Shown here one piece after another: positions 43,079-52,345 of a DNA stretch of 64,000 bases. The notes under the pieces are model-generated. The model had not been told where the DNA came from, did not search any database, and saw only the letters and a program-made list of their open reading frames with translations. The position numbers and the translations under genes are program-made. Every line of letters begins with the position of its first letter. Positions within the stretch are counted from its first letter, which is position 1. This DNA is from Sphingomonas sp. IC081 (GTDB lineage Bacteria; Pseudomonadota; Alphaproteobacteria; Sphingomonadales; Sphingomonadaceae), in assembly GCF_006874585.1 (NCBI RefSeq), contig NZ_CP029762.1:248001-312000 (forward strand), read 5' to 3'.

Positions 43079-45148
43079 CTACGCTGCCGTAAAGGGATCG
43101 CTCGTCGTGGGGCGACCTTCCAGATCGACGCGTCCAGCCAGTCTGCGCCGCCAGGACGGCGTGCCGTCGGCGGTGACCAGCACATCGTACCAGCCCTGTG
43201 TTTCCCGCAAGGAGATCGTGGCATGGCGCGTGATGACCTGCTGATGGCGGTGCTCGGCCGCGGGCAAAGCGGTAGCGACATGGAATACCTGCGCGTGCCT
43301 TGGCTCCGGATCGGCGGCGTGGAGGTCGAGGCTGCGCGGCCCCAGTTGCCAATTGAGGGCAATCGGCGGATCGTCGTGGTGCCCGGCAAAGTGGCGGTGG
43401 AATCCGTTCGGGCCTAGCACCCAGAGGTCATAGCCGCCGCTTTCGCTCCAGTCCCACTGCCCTTCGATCCTTTGCCCCGCACCCACGGTGTAGCGGCGCG
43501 GCGGCTGGGCAAGCCTGTTGCGGTCGTAGACGTGGAAGACCGCGCCCGCGCCATCGGCGGCAAAACGCAGTACTGGACCGGCGGCGTCGATGCGGTCCGT
43601 CACCTCGAGCCGGTAGGGCAGCGTGCGTGAACGGCGCGGGCCGGGTTCCTGTGCAGGGTGCGCGCTTGCGGTGCCGGGGGCCGGGGCCGGCTGGTGCGTG
43701 ATGCGGCTGGCCCGCGCGGCATCGGCGGCGGGATCGGGCAGCGGGGCGAAGGGATCGCGGTCCGGCGCGGTGAAGTCGAAGGCAGAGGTCAGGTCACCGC
43801 AGACGGCTCGGCGCCAGGGCGAGATGTTCGGCTCATGGAAACCGAAGCGGGTTTCGAGGAAACGGATCACCGAAGTATGGTCGAAGACCTGCGAATTGAC
43901 CCAGCCGCCGCGGCTCCACGGCGAGACGACGTACATCGGCACGCGGGGGCCGAGGCCATAGGGACGCCCGCGCAGGTCCGGCCTGTCGATCTTGTCCTCG
44001 CCGGGGGCGGGGTGGCGGTGGTATTCGCCCGCGAGATCGATGGTGGAGCCGCCCAGCAGTGCGCCGTCCGCTGCCCGCGCGGGCGGTGCGGGCGGCGGCA
44101 CGTGATCGAAGAAACCGTCGTTCTCGTCGAACATCACCAGCAGCACGGTGCGGGCCCAGAGGCGCGGGTTGGCGGTCAGGGCATCAAGCACCTTGGCCGT
44201 GTAAAGCGCGCCCTGTGCCGGGCTGGAGGGGCCGGGGTGCTCGCTGCCCTGCGCATCGGCGACGATCCAGCTGACTTGCGGCAAGGTTCCCGCCAGCACG
44301 TCCGCGCGCAGGCGGTCGAGCGCCTGGGTGGTGAGCGCGCGCTCCTTCAGCGCCGCGTCGCCCCGGCCCCGGTTCGCCTCGCGGTAGGCGCGGAAGCCGA
44401 CCAGCGGGTTGTCGGTGAAGTTGTCGGCCATGTCCTGATAGATGCGCCAGTCGATCCCGGCGGTCTGGAGCCGCTCGGGCACGGTGGCCCACAGATAGTC
44501 GTCCGCGGCGCCGCCCTGTTCGGGGAAATTGTCGTGCGAATTGCCGATGGCGGGGCCGCCGTGGGTGCCTTCGGGATCGTTGGTGCCGGTCCACAGGAAC
44601 AGGCGATTGGTATTGGTGCCGGTCTGGATCGCGCAGTGATAGGCGTCGCAGATCGTGAAAGTCTCGGCGAGTGCGAACTGGAAGGGAATGTCTTCGCGGC
44701 GGTAATGTCCCATGGCGCGACGGGTCTTGGCCTCGGCCCAGTTGCCCATGCGTCCCTCGTCCCATGCCGCCTGCGCATCGGGCCATGTGTGGGGCGTACC
44801 GGCTACGCGCATGACGTCGAAGGCGGCGCGGGTGTCGAGATGGAAGGGCTGGGTGAGGCGGGGGGCGCCTCCGCCAGGCCGGTCGAGCTGGTCCCAGACC
44901 GTGCGGGGCTTTTCGTCAATCGGGGCGAGCGGGATCGGGAAACGGTCACCCAGGCCGCGCACCCCGCGAAGGGTGCCGAAGTAATGATCGAAGCTGCGGT
45001 TTTCCTGCATCAGGATCACGACATGGGCGACGTCCTCGATCGAGCCCTTGCGCACGTCCGGCGCGATGGCGGCGGCACGGGCGATGGAGGCGGGCAGGCC
45101 GGCCAGCGCGGCGGCGCCAAGCAGGGAGCGGCGGGTGAGGTCGGCCAT
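43079..45148 (-). CDS. Tat-exported phospholipase C, phosphocholine type
   Basis: Encodes 689 aa. The twin-arginine signal (LTRRSLLGAAALAGLPASIA) precedes a phosphoesterase domain with HVVILMQENRSFDHYFGTLRG (about 40-60), GTNTNRLFLWTGTNDP and FDENDGFFDHVPPP, all hallmarks of the bacterial phosphocholine-preferring PLC family. Two C-terminal beta domains follow (about 500-690). It cleaves phosphatidylcholine or sphingomyelin-type lipids outside the cytoplasm. The ATG at 45148 has AAGGA 7 bases before it and is preferred over the in-frame ATG at 45172. It is downstream of a TonB receptor on the same strand, with a strong intercistronic hairpin. Confidence 0.9.
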   Translation of the reverse strand: MADLTRRSLLGAAALAGLPASIARAAAIAPDVRKGSIEDVAHVVILMQENRSFDHYFGTLRGVRGLGDRFPIPLAPIDEKPRTVWDQLDRPGGGAPRLTQPFHLDTRAAFDVMRVAGTPHTWPDAQAAWDEGRMGNWAEAKTRRAMGHYRREDIPFQFALAETFTICDAYHCAIQTGTNTNRLFLWTGTNDPEGTHGGPAIGNSHDNFPEQGGAADDYLWATVPERLQTAGIDWRIYQDMADNFTDNPLVGFRAYREANRGRGDAALKERALTTQALDRLRADVLAGTLPQVSWIVADAQGSEHPGPSSPAQGALYTAKVLDALTANPRLWARTVLLVMFDENDGFFDHVPPPAPPARAADGALLGGSTIDLAGEYHRHPAPGEDKIDRPDLRGRPYGLGPRVPMYVVSPWSRGGWVNSQVFDHTSVIRFLETRFGFHEPNISPWRRAVCGDLTSAFDFTAPDRDPFAPLPDPAADAARASRITHQPAPAPGTASAHPAQEPGPRRSRTLPYRLEVTDRIDAAGPVLRFAADGAGAVFHVYDRNRLAQPPRRYTVGAGQRIEGQWDWSESGGYDLWVLGPNGFHRHFAGHHDDPPIALNWQLGPRSLDLHAADPEPRHAQVFHVATALPAAEHRHQQVITRHATISLRETQGWYDVLVTADGTPSWRRRLAGRVDLEGRPTTSDPFTAA

Positions 45149-45169
45149 GGACTGTCCTTCGGGAAACGA

Positions 45170-45203
45170 CATACGCGCCGCACCCTAAGGTACGGCGCGT
45201 ATG
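45170..45203 (-). other. intercistronic hairpin between receptor and phospholipase genes
   Basis: CATACGCGCCG (45170-45180) pairs perfectly over 11 bp with CGGCGCGTATG (45193-45203), with a 12-base loop. It has no T-run on either strand. It may lower or separate expression of the phospholipase gene relative to the receptor, or protect the mRNA. Confidence 0.6.
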
Positions 45204-45226
45204 AGATTACAGGTCGATTGTGGTGA

Positions 45227-47611
45227 TCAGAAGTCGAAGGTGAGCGATGCCGTCACCGTGCGCGGGGCGCCGAGGAAGGCCGCACCGCCGCCGCCGCCGC
45301 CGAGGTAGCGCTTGTCGGTGAGGTTGGTGGCCTGGATCGTCAGCGAAGCGCCGCTCAGCTGGTCGGAAATGCGGTCGAGGTCCATGCCCACGTAGCCGCT
45401 GAGCAGGGTGTAGTGCGGGGCGACGTCGCCGCCGACATCGTCGATGAAACGGTCACCCACGTACTTGGCGGAAAGCCCCGCCTTGAACACCGAGCGGCGG
45501 TAGTCTGCCGAGAGCACCCACATGTTGCGTGGCGAGCTGCTGACCTGCACGCCGGGCGTGATGCCGACGTCTTCGTCCTGCGCGGCATCGCCGGTGCCGA
45601 TGTAGACGGCGTGGTTGTAGCTGTAGCTGCCCGAAAGCGTCAGCCCCATCGGGAAGCGGTAGGCGAGCGCCGCCTCGATGCCCTTGGAGCGGATGCCGCC
45701 GACGTTGAGGTAGACGCTGTCCTGCTCTTCCAGATAGTCGATGCCGGTCACCAGGTTCGACGAGATCGAGACGATGTGGTTGTCGAACTTGATGTCGTAG
45801 GCGGTGAGCGAGGCCTGCAGACGGGGCGTGCTGTAGCGGGCGCCGATCTCGATGCTGTCGGCGGTTTCGGGCTTGATGCGGTCGATCACTTCCTGCGCTT
45901 CGCCCAGCAGGCCGTTGCCGATCGACGAGAAGTTCTGCGCATAGCCTGCAAAGAGTTCCAGCCCCTCGACCGGGGTGGTCCAGGTCAGGCCCGCCGAGAT
46001 CAGCGGGTCGGAGTGCGAGTTGCTGCGTGTGCGCGGCTCGCTCACCAGCAGTTCCTGGCGCTTCTGGTCGATGAAGTACTGCTTCACGCCGAAGGCGGCG
46101 GTGAGGTTGCCGTATTTCACCTGGTCCTGCACGTAGTAGACCAGTTCGTCGGTGTTGTAGTCGACGCTGAACTGCACCCAGTAGGGCTGGGCATCATAGG
46201 CGGTGCCGAGCAGCGGGTTCTTGATCTTGTGCCAGTCGCGCAACTGGTTGGCGGTGATGTTCTCGTACCAGGCGCCCGCCCGCAGGCTGTTGGTCACCTC
46301 GCCGAACTCGTGCGTCCAATCGGCATCGGCGGTGAAGCCGAAGCGGTTGTTGCGGTAGTGCGTGTGGCGATAGGACATGACGGCGGTGGCATCGTCGGCG
46401 TAGCAGGTCGGCGAATAGGCGGCGGGAACGCCTGCCGTGCCGGTGCAGCCGGTGATCATCGTCGCTGCCGCGCCGGTGGGCGTCACGTAGTAGATCTGGC
46501 CCAGCGACGAGCCGCCGTAGACGGTCGAGCCGCCGGCATATTCGCTTTCGGTCGCGCCGGCGCCGTCATTGGTGACGTTGACGAGGTAGGGCGGCATCCA
46601 GTCGCCCCGGCCGCGCATGCGGTGGTAGTAGCCGGTCAGCGAGAGCTTCACTTCGCCAAGGTCCGCCTTGCCGCGCAGATAGCCGAACAGGTTCTTGCGC
46701 AGCGCTCGCGAGCCGGAGCGGTAGTTCTGGTCGATATAGGGCAGGCCGGTCCAGGTGTCGGTATAGACGTCGTGGTTCGGATCGTTCTCGAACGAGGCGA
46801 CCGAGACCGAGCCGAATTCTGCTTCGTCGGCATCGTCGTACGAAAGGAAGCCGGTGAGGTCGATGTTCGAGATCCGGCTGGTGATCTTGGCGCTCAGGTG
46901 ATCGCGGCTGGTCTTGCCGGCACCGCCGATCCAGTCATGCGCTTTCGAGTGCGATGCGCTGATATAGGCCTTGGTGTCGGGCGCGATCTCGCCGGTGTCG
47001 ACGCGGGCGTAGAACTTCTGCGCACCGAAATCGCCCGCCGCGCCGGACAGGCGCACGCGGAAATCGCCAAGCGGGTCGGCGGTGATGTAATTGAGCGTGC
47101 CGCCCAGCGCCTCGTTCGAACGCGAGGAAATGTCGGCGGTGCCTTGCGAGACTTGCACGGTCTTGAGGTCGAGCACGTCGATGTAGCGGTTGGCCTTGGA
47201 GCCGCCGCCGTAGCCCGATCCGCCATTGGGAAGGCCGTCGATGGTGGTGCCGATCTGGGTGAATCCGCGGATCGAGATCTGCGTCGCCCAGTCGGACGAA
47301 CCGAAGGCATCGCCTTCCGAAACGAACACGCCGGGCAGTTCGTTGATGACGTCGTTGACGCTGGTGAGTGCCGACTGGCGCTCGATCATCTCGGGCGTCA
47401 CGCGGGTGTTGGCGAAGTGGGTGGCGGTGCCGGTGACGACGATATCCTCGTCGGCCTGGGTGGCGGTGTCGGCGCCGGAGGCCACATCGGCTTCGGCTGC
47501 GCTGCCTCCGGCCTCGGTTCCGGCGTCGAGGGTCCGTATAGTCTGGGCCTGGGCATGCGTGGTCCCTGCCGCGATCGCCAGGATCGCGGTGCCGATCATC
47601 CAAGTCTTCAT
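45227..47611 (-). CDS. TonB-dependent outer-membrane receptor
   Basis: Encodes 794 aa. A signal peptide (ending GTTHAQAQ) is followed by a TonB-box-like DEDIVVTGT and a plug (about 75-190; VNDVINELPGVFVSEGD, SIRGFTQIGTTIDGLPNGG). The barrel ends TVTASLTFDF. The plug glycine block GGSGYGGGSKANRYIDVLD is typical of a subgroup with unknown ligands. The ATG at 47611 has AGGGGA about 6 bases upstream. It appears to be co-transcribed with the phospholipase C gene, which suggests a phosphate- or lipid-derived ligand. It is divergent from a DeoR-type regulator that may control it. Confidence 0.88.
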   Translation of the reverse strand: MKTWMIGTAILAIAAGTTHAQAQTIRTLDAGTEAGGSAAEADVASGADTATQADEDIVVTGTATHFANTRVTPEMIERQSALTSVNDVINELPGVFVSEGDAFGSSDWATQISIRGFTQIGTTIDGLPNGGSGYGGGSKANRYIDVLDLKTVQVSQGTADISSRSNEALGGTLNYITADPLGDFRVRLSGAAGDFGAQKFYARVDTGEIAPDTKAYISASHSKAHDWIGGAGKTSRDHLSAKITSRISNIDLTGFLSYDDADEAEFGSVSVASFENDPNHDVYTDTWTGLPYIDQNYRSGSRALRKNLFGYLRGKADLGEVKLSLTGYYHRMRGRGDWMPPYLVNVTNDGAGATESEYAGGSTVYGGSSLGQIYYVTPTGAAATMITGCTGTAGVPAAYSPTCYADDATAVMSYRHTHYRNNRFGFTADADWTHEFGEVTNSLRAGAWYENITANQLRDWHKIKNPLLGTAYDAQPYWVQFSVDYNTDELVYYVQDQVKYGNLTAAFGVKQYFIDQKRQELLVSEPRTRSNSHSDPLISAGLTWTTPVEGLELFAGYAQNFSSIGNGLLGEAQEVIDRIKPETADSIEIGARYSTPRLQASLTAYDIKFDNHIVSISSNLVTGIDYLEEQDSVYLNVGGIRSKGIEAALAYRFPMGLTLSGSYSYNHAVYIGTGDAAQDEDVGITPGVQVSSSPRNMWVLSADYRRSVFKAGLSAKYVGDRFIDDVGGDVAPHYTLLSGYVGMDLDRISDQLSGASLTIQATNLTDKRYLGGGGGGAAFLGAPRTVTASLTFDF

Positions 47612-47763
47612 CAATGTTCCCCTGCGTGACGATTTCGCCATGGAATCGGCTGCTTGTCGATCCGCCTGACTGTCAGCGGCGAGCTAGGGCCCGGGAATTA
47701 CGGTTGTGTGACATAATGTGGATTATCGAGCTATTGGCGGATCAAAATGTGGGTTTGTGTGGT

Positions 47764-47790
47764 AAATGCCACTTGAAACCACAAGGGATG
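47764..47790. promoter_or_regulatory. inverted repeats in the divergent TonB receptor/DeoR promoter region
   Basis: The divergent region contains GTGG-TAAATG-CCAC nested near TTGTG...CACAA elements (about 47755-47790) in an otherwise A+T-rich stretch with promoter-like TTGTGT and CATAAT. An operator for the DeoR-type protein is plausible; the exact limits are uncertain. Confidence 0.3.
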
Positions 47791-47845
47791 CGGCCCACTG
47801 TCGACCGGGAAGCGGGGGCTCCGCGTCCGGCTAGGGGAAAACGAC

Positions 47846-48616
47846 GTGATACAGGCCGACCGCATTGCCGCGATTCTTGTCGCGCTGGAGGAACAGGGCT
47901 CGTCCAGCATTGCCGGGCTGGCGGAACGATTTGCGGTTTCAGAGGAGACCATCCGCCGCGATGTCCGCCAGCTGGAAGGCGCGGGGCGCGTACTCAAGGT
48001 GCATGGCGGTGTCACGCTGCCCTCGCCCAGGCTGGAGGCGCCCTATCGCCGCCGCCTGCGCGATCAGGTCGAGGCCAAGCGCGCGATCGCACGGCTGGCG
48101 GCGGCCTTCGTGGAGGAGGGCTCGACCGTTTTTGTCGATTCGGGCACGACGTCCTATTGGGCCGCGCAGGAACTGGGCCATCTGCGCGGGCTGACGCTGG
48201 TCACCAACAGCCTGGAAGTGGCAAGCGAGGCGCTGGGCCGCGCGGATCACCGGGTGTTCCTTGCGGGCGGGGCAATGAACGCCGACTATCGCTCGGCCTT
48301 CGATGCCGATGCGATCGGCTTTGTCCGCCGTTTCGTGCCCGACGTGGCGATACTGTCGATGGCGGCGATCGAGGCGGAGCGGGGTTTCCTCGATCTCGAT
48401 CCGGCCGAGGCGGCGTTCAAGCGGGCCGTGCTGGACCGGGCGCGGCGGCTGGTCGTGGTGGCGGATCATGGCAAGTTTTTGCGGCAGGGCACCGTGCATG
48501 TCGCCGATTTCGGAGAGGTCCACGATCTTGTCACCGACCGCGCGCCGCCGCCGCATATCGGTGATGCCGCCCGTGCCGGCGGCACCGCGCTTCATCTCGT
48601 CACCCCCGCCGCCTGA
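47846..48616 (+). CDS. DeoR/GlpR-family transcriptional regulator
   Basis: Encodes 256 aa. The N-terminal DeoR helix-turn-helix (about 1-57; AERFAVSEETIRRDVRQLE and VLKVHGGV) is followed by a sugar-phosphate-sensing domain (about 75-235; FVDSGTTSYWAAQEL and VTNSLEVA). The GTG start at 47846 has AGGGGAAA 8 bases upstream. These repressors usually respond to phosphorylated sugars or glycerol-3-phosphate. The gene is divergent from the receptor/phospholipase C unit, so release of glycerol or phosphocholine compounds may be part of its signal. The 3' end overlaps the convergent DUF5690 gene by 17 bp. Confidence 0.88.
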   Translation: MIQADRIAAILVALEEQGSSSIAGLAERFAVSEETIRRDVRQLEGAGRVLKVHGGVTLPSPRLEAPYRRRLRDQVEAKRAIARLAAAFVEEGSTVFVDSGTTSYWAAQELGHLRGLTLVTNSLEVASEALGRADHRVFLAGGAMNADYRSAFDADAIGFVRRFVPDVAILSMAAIEAERGFLDLDPAEAAFKRAVLDRARRLVVVADHGKFLRQGTVHVADFGEVHDLVTDRAPPPHIGDAARAGGTALHLVTPAA

Positions 48617-49943
48617 GAAACCAGAGGAGCGAGATCGGCGCCGAGATCGCCAGCAGCACGCTCGTTGCCAGGCAGCCGTTCGCGTAGACGGCGATGGCCT
48701 GGGCCTTGGCATGTGTCTCGCCGCCAGAGCTGTAGACCAGCATCAGCGCGAAGCTGCCGCAGTAGCCGAAGGCATCGGCCAGATAGATGAGAAACCCGGC
48801 ATTGCCCGGGTAGCGGGTAAAGGCCATGATCCGTTCGAACAGCACCACGCTGAACGGGGCATAGGCGAGATAGAGGCCGGTTCCGCTCAGCGTGATCCAG
48901 GCGACCGGTCCGATCAGGCCGAAGCGCCAGGCCATGGTCGACATACCGAGGATGGCCGCGCCGCACAGGATCAGTCCGTAGACCGCGACAAGCGCCGCAC
49001 GGTTTCGGCGGATCCAGCCGATCGCGGCGAGCCCCAGCAGCACCGACAGGGTCACCGGGATCTCCGTCTCGATGAACAGGCCGGGCGAGCCGCCGTGGCC
49101 CAGTTGCTCCCAGATATCCGCGGCAAAATTGTCGCGATAGTCGCGCAGCGCCACCAGCAGGCCGTATCCCGCCAGCAGCAGCCCCAGCGGCACCGCATGG
49201 AGCATGACGAAACGCCGTCTCGCGGCGCCGTCCATGGGGACACGGGTGCCGCGTGCGCGTTGGTCCCGTTCGTCCGGGGGCGGGATCCGCGAAAGGACCT
49301 GCAGTGCGGCGACCAGCAGCGGCGCAAACAGCAGGCCGGTTGCGGCGGGCATCCACACCGCGGGCACGCCAGCGGCCAGCAGGGCGCTGCCCGCCGCCTT
49401 TACCACACCGGACGAGACAATGAAGCTGGCGGTCAGGATCGTGGTCAGGATCTCGGTCAGCCGCCGTCCTTCCAGGTAGCTGACGACCAGCCCCCAGATC
49501 ATGCCGAGCGGCAGGCCATTGAGGATCATGCACAAGGGTGCCCACCGCGCGGGCAGCAGCGCAAGGCCGAGCAGTGCGACCCAGGAAACGGCGATCAGCC
49601 CCAGGATCAGTTCCTTGCGGCGGTTGCCGCGCTGCGCCGAGACGACGCGGATGCCGATGATCTTGGAGCAGGCATAGCCCAGCGCCTGGGCCATGATCAG
49701 CGCGGTCTTGAAATCCATCCCCCAGAGCGGCGGCTCGCCCGCGAAAGTCGCCACCGCGACCGGCTTGCGGAACGCATACATCGCCAGGTAGACCCAGAAG
49801 GCGGCCAGTCCTGCCGCAATCAGCCCGCGCGGCAGCGGCCCGTCCGCAGTGGAGGCTTGCGGATAGGATTCGCCCGCGCGCCGCCCGTGTGGCTTGTGGG
49901 GCCGGACTTGCAGCCGGCTGCTGGAAAGAACTCTCGGCGGCAC
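48600..49943 (-). CDS. DUF5690 family multi-pass membrane protein (MFS-like)
   Basis: Encodes about 447 aa with roughly 12 hydrophobic helices. The N-terminal pattern AAFWVYLAMYAFRKPVAVATF and the blocks QALGYACSKIIGIRV, LNGLPLGMIWGLV and LEGRRLTE match DUF5690. The FRDFRDN-like segment appears as LRDYRDNFAADIWEQLG. The family is uncharacterised and probably transports a small molecule. The start is uncertain: the GTG at 49943 is the first clear candidate after the upstream gene's stop. It follows the FAD oxidoreductase gene on the same strand by about 50 bp, so the two are probably co-transcribed. Confidence 0.75.
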   Translation of the reverse strand: MPPRVLSSSRLQVRPHKPHGRRAGESYPQASTADGPLPRGLIAAGLAAFWVYLAMYAFRKPVAVATFAGEPPLWGMDFKTALIMAQALGYACSKIIGIRVVSAQRGNRRKELILGLIAVSWVALLGLALLPARWAPLCMILNGLPLGMIWGLVVSYLEGRRLTEILTTILTASFIVSSGVVKAAGSALLAAGVPAVWMPAATGLLFAPLLVAALQVLSRIPPPDERDQRARGTRVPMDGAARRRFVMLHAVPLGLLLAGYGLLVALRDYRDNFAADIWEQLGHGGSPGLFIETEIPVTLSVLLGLAAIGWIRRNRAALVAVYGLILCGAAILGMSTMAWRFGLIGPVAWITLSGTGLYLAYAPFSVVLFERIMAFTRYPGNAGFLIYLADAFGYCGSFALMLVYSSGGETHAKAQAIAVYANGCLATSVLLAISAPISLLWFLRRRG

Positions 49944-49995
49944 CCGCCTGGCGCTAAAACAGAGTCTTGACGCTCTTATGACCGGGCGCGCGAAA

Positions 49996-51318
49996 TCAGA
50001 GCGCGCCGACCTTGACCTTCGATCCGTCCACCAGGCGTGACAGGCGGAAATGCGAGGCGTCGACGGCCAGGCTCTCGTTCGCGGCCATCTGGGCGACCAG
50101 ATAGCCGATGCCCGGGCCAAGGCCGAAACCATGGCCCGAACATCCCGCCGCGAGATAGAGCCCCGACAGTGCGTCCACCGGCGAGACCACCGGCACGGCA
50201 TCGGGCGTGCAATCGACAAAGGCGCCCCAGGCGTGGTCGATCTCGACATCGGCGAGCTGCGGGAAAGTGCCGCGCACGTTGTCCATGATCGCCTTGACCA
50301 GACGGCGCATGGGGGCGGGATCGGCCGCCCGGGTCCCGGTGAAGACCTCAGGATTGTCGGTCAGCAGGGCCGAGGCCGAATCCGGGCCGGTGATGAAGCT
50401 CTTGCCCAGCCCCACCTGCACGGCTTTCAGGCGCTGGATGAACTGGGGCATGAACTCGCGCGCGAAGCGGATGCCTTGCGGGGTAAGCTCCAGCGTGGCG
50501 CGGCCGCTGATCGCCAGCGTGTAGCTGCCGTCGAGCCTGCGGGTCATCGCGAAGTCGGAGGAATAGAGCACTTCGCCGACATTGGCGGTGGGCTTGGTGC
50601 GCAAGGCGGTCTGGCGCACGCTGGCCTGCGGGAAGACGATTCCGTGAGGGCGCAGGAAACGCGAGGCCCAGGCCCCCGCCGCGCAGATCACCGCGTCGGC
50701 GCGGATCAGGCCCTGTTCGGTGTGCACGCCGGTCACGCGTCCGTTGGTGACGTCCAGGCCATAGGCCGCGCAGTTCTGGTGGATCGTTGCCCCCAGCGCC
50801 CGCGCGCCTTCGGCGAGGATCGGTGCGGCAAGGGCCGGCTCGCCTTTTCCGTCCGCCACCGAATGGAGCCCGCCCACCCATTTGCGGCGGGTTTCCGGAA
50901 TTCGCTCGGCTGCCTGCGCGGCATTCAGCATGTGCGTGTCGACACCGAATTCCTCGGCGACGGGGCGCCACGATGCCCAGCCTTCGAGCACTTGCTCGTC
51001 ATCGGTCGCATAGACCAGGCCGGTGCGGCGAAAGCCGAGGTCCTTGCCGATTTCCGGGGCCAGCCTGTCCCACAAGTCCATCGACAGGACCGAGAGCGGC
51101 ATCTCGCGGCGGTCGCGGTTCTGCTGGCGGCACCATCCCCAACTGCGGCTGGATTGTTCGCCGGCGACGTGGCCCTTTTCGATGAGGGCCACCGAGAGCC
51201 CGCGCTGCGCCAGATAGAACGCCGCGGCGCATCCGACGATGCCGCCGCCCACGATCACGACGTCCGCCGCTTCGGGCAGCACTTCGTCACTGGGCAGGCG
51301 GTGGACGGCAGGGTTCAT
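49996..51318 (-). CDS. FAD-dependent oxidoreductase, DAO family
   Basis: Encodes 440 aa. A dinucleotide-binding motif VVIVGGGIVGCAAAFYLAQRG (about 20-40) with the acidic end IEKG opens a D-amino-acid oxidase/dehydrogenase type fold, and the C-terminal FAD contact is LYLAAGCSGHGFGLGPGIG. The segment SSRSWGWCRQQNRD near 57-70 is the FAD-anchoring loop. The substrate is probably a secondary amine or D-amino acid; sarcosine-oxidase-like or DadA-like functions cannot be separated by eye. No signal peptide is seen, so it is cytoplasmic. It is divergent from a bicupin and upstream of a DUF5690 transporter. Confidence 0.84.
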   Translation of the reverse strand: MNPAVHRLPSDEVLPEAADVVIVGGGIVGCAAAFYLAQRGLSVALIEKGHVAGEQSSRSWGWCRQQNRDRREMPLSVLSMDLWDRLAPEIGKDLGFRRTGLVYATDDEQVLEGWASWRPVAEEFGVDTHMLNAAQAAERIPETRRKWVGGLHSVADGKGEPALAAPILAEGARALGATIHQNCAAYGLDVTNGRVTGVHTEQGLIRADAVICAAGAWASRFLRPHGIVFPQASVRQTALRTKPTANVGEVLYSSDFAMTRRLDGSYTLAISGRATLELTPQGIRFAREFMPQFIQRLKAVQVGLGKSFITGPDSASALLTDNPEVFTGTRAADPAPMRRLVKAIMDNVRGTFPQLADVEIDHAWGAFVDCTPDAVPVVSPVDALSGLYLAAGCSGHGFGLGPGIGYLVAQMAANESLAVDASHFRLSRLVDGSKVKVGAL

Positions 51319-51531
51319 GCGAAAGGGCCTCGGTTCACGGTTTCCGGTTGCTCATAGTCTTTGCACCGCCGGCGCGGAAGATTGCGCCGAATGATGCACG
51401 ATTTCGGCATGGCGGCTGCGGTTTGCGGCGGCTCTCCCGTCCCTTGCCGCAGGTTATGCCGCGGCACGCGCGGAAGTGTCCGGGGGCGCGGCGGGGCGGG
51501 CGCAAGTTCCGAAGCTAATGCCGCATCGCAG

Positions 51532-51550
51532 GGCCTATCCCGGATAGGCC
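51532..51550. promoter_or_regulatory. 19-bp perfect palindrome upstream of the bicupin gene
   Basis: GGCCTATCC-C-GGATAGGCC is perfectly symmetrical about one central base. It lies 21 bp before the bicupin start, in the promoter/5' leader zone of a divergent gene pair. It looks like a dimeric repressor operator, but a leader hairpin is the alternative. Confidence 0.5.
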
Positions 51551-51571
51551 AGACAGCACTGCACGGAGATC

Positions 51572-52291
51572 ATGGTGACCGCTCAGACGACCGCGAACTG
51601 CCCCACATTCCTCGATCTGAAGGCCTTCTCGCTGGACTTGCCCGCAGGTGGCAGCGATGATCCGCTTGGGCGCGGCGCACGCATCCTGCCGGTGCGGGCA
51701 GGCGACTGCGAAGTCTTCGTGAGCAGTGTTGCGGCCGGTGAAGGGCTGCACCGCGAAGAGCGCGGGGATACCTGGGTCATGGTGCTGGAAGGGGGCCTGC
51801 GTTTCCTGAGCGCAGACGGCGAGATCGACCTGGTCGAAGGCGAGAGCCTGGTCATTGCCCGCGGGGCGCAGATCGGCTGGCGCGCTTCGGTCCCGGTCAA
51901 GCTGGTTGGCATGCGTTATCTCGCGGCGCCGGATGGCGATGCGGGCGTTTACCGGATCGACAACGGGGCGCCGCTTGCGCCTTCCAATCCTCCGGGCGAC
52001 GATGTCCTGCTGGGCGAGAAACCGTCGTGCCGCTCGGGCAACCAGTTCACGTCGGCGGACGCGGTATTCAAGTGCGGGGTCTGGGATTCGACGCCTTACC
52101 GCCGCCTGCCGATCCATTTCCACCACAGCGAACTCATGCACCTTCTCGCCGGATCGGTGACTTTCACCGATGCCTCGGGACGGACTGCCAGCTTCGGCAA
52201 GGGCGATACCTTCATCATCGAGAAGGGGGCCGACTGCAGCTGGGACAGCCGCGAATACGTCGCCAAGGTCTACGCCTATTACCGGCCCTGA
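51572..52291 (+). CDS. two-domain cupin protein
   Basis: Encodes 239 aa with two cupin barrels. The first (about 40-115) has GDTWVMVLEGGLRFLSADG and GESLVIARG. The second (about 150-235) has PIHFHHSELMHLLAGSVTFTD and KGDTFIIEKG. The second barrel keeps a histidine-rich HFHHSE metal site, while the first has HREE. The C-terminal KVYAYYRP pattern is typical of cupins placed beside amine or D-amino-acid oxidases. GGAG lies 5 bases before the ATG. The function (dioxygenase, isomerase or ligand sensor) cannot be told. Confidence 0.82.
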   Translation: MVTAQTTANCPTFLDLKAFSLDLPAGGSDDPLGRGARILPVRAGDCEVFVSSVAAGEGLHREERGDTWVMVLEGGLRFLSADGEIDLVEGESLVIARGAQIGWRASVPVKLVGMRYLAAPDGDAGVYRIDNGAPLAPSNPPGDDVLLGEKPSCRSGNQFTSADAVFKCGVWDSTPYRRLPIHFHHSELMHLLAGSVTFTDASGRTASFGKGDTFIIEKGADCSWDSREYVAKVYAYYRP

Positions 52292-52319
52292 ACGGGGCCT
52301 GCCGCCAAGAGGAGGGGGC

Positions 52320-52337
52320 AGGGCGGATGCCCGCCCT
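52320..52337. terminator. GC-rich hairpin between convergent genes
   Basis: AGGGCGG (52320-52326), loop ATGC, CCGCCCT (52331-52337) lies between the bicupin stop and the thioesterase stop. There is no T-run, so termination is only suggested. Confidence 0.35.
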
Positions 52338-52345
52338 CCGTTCGA

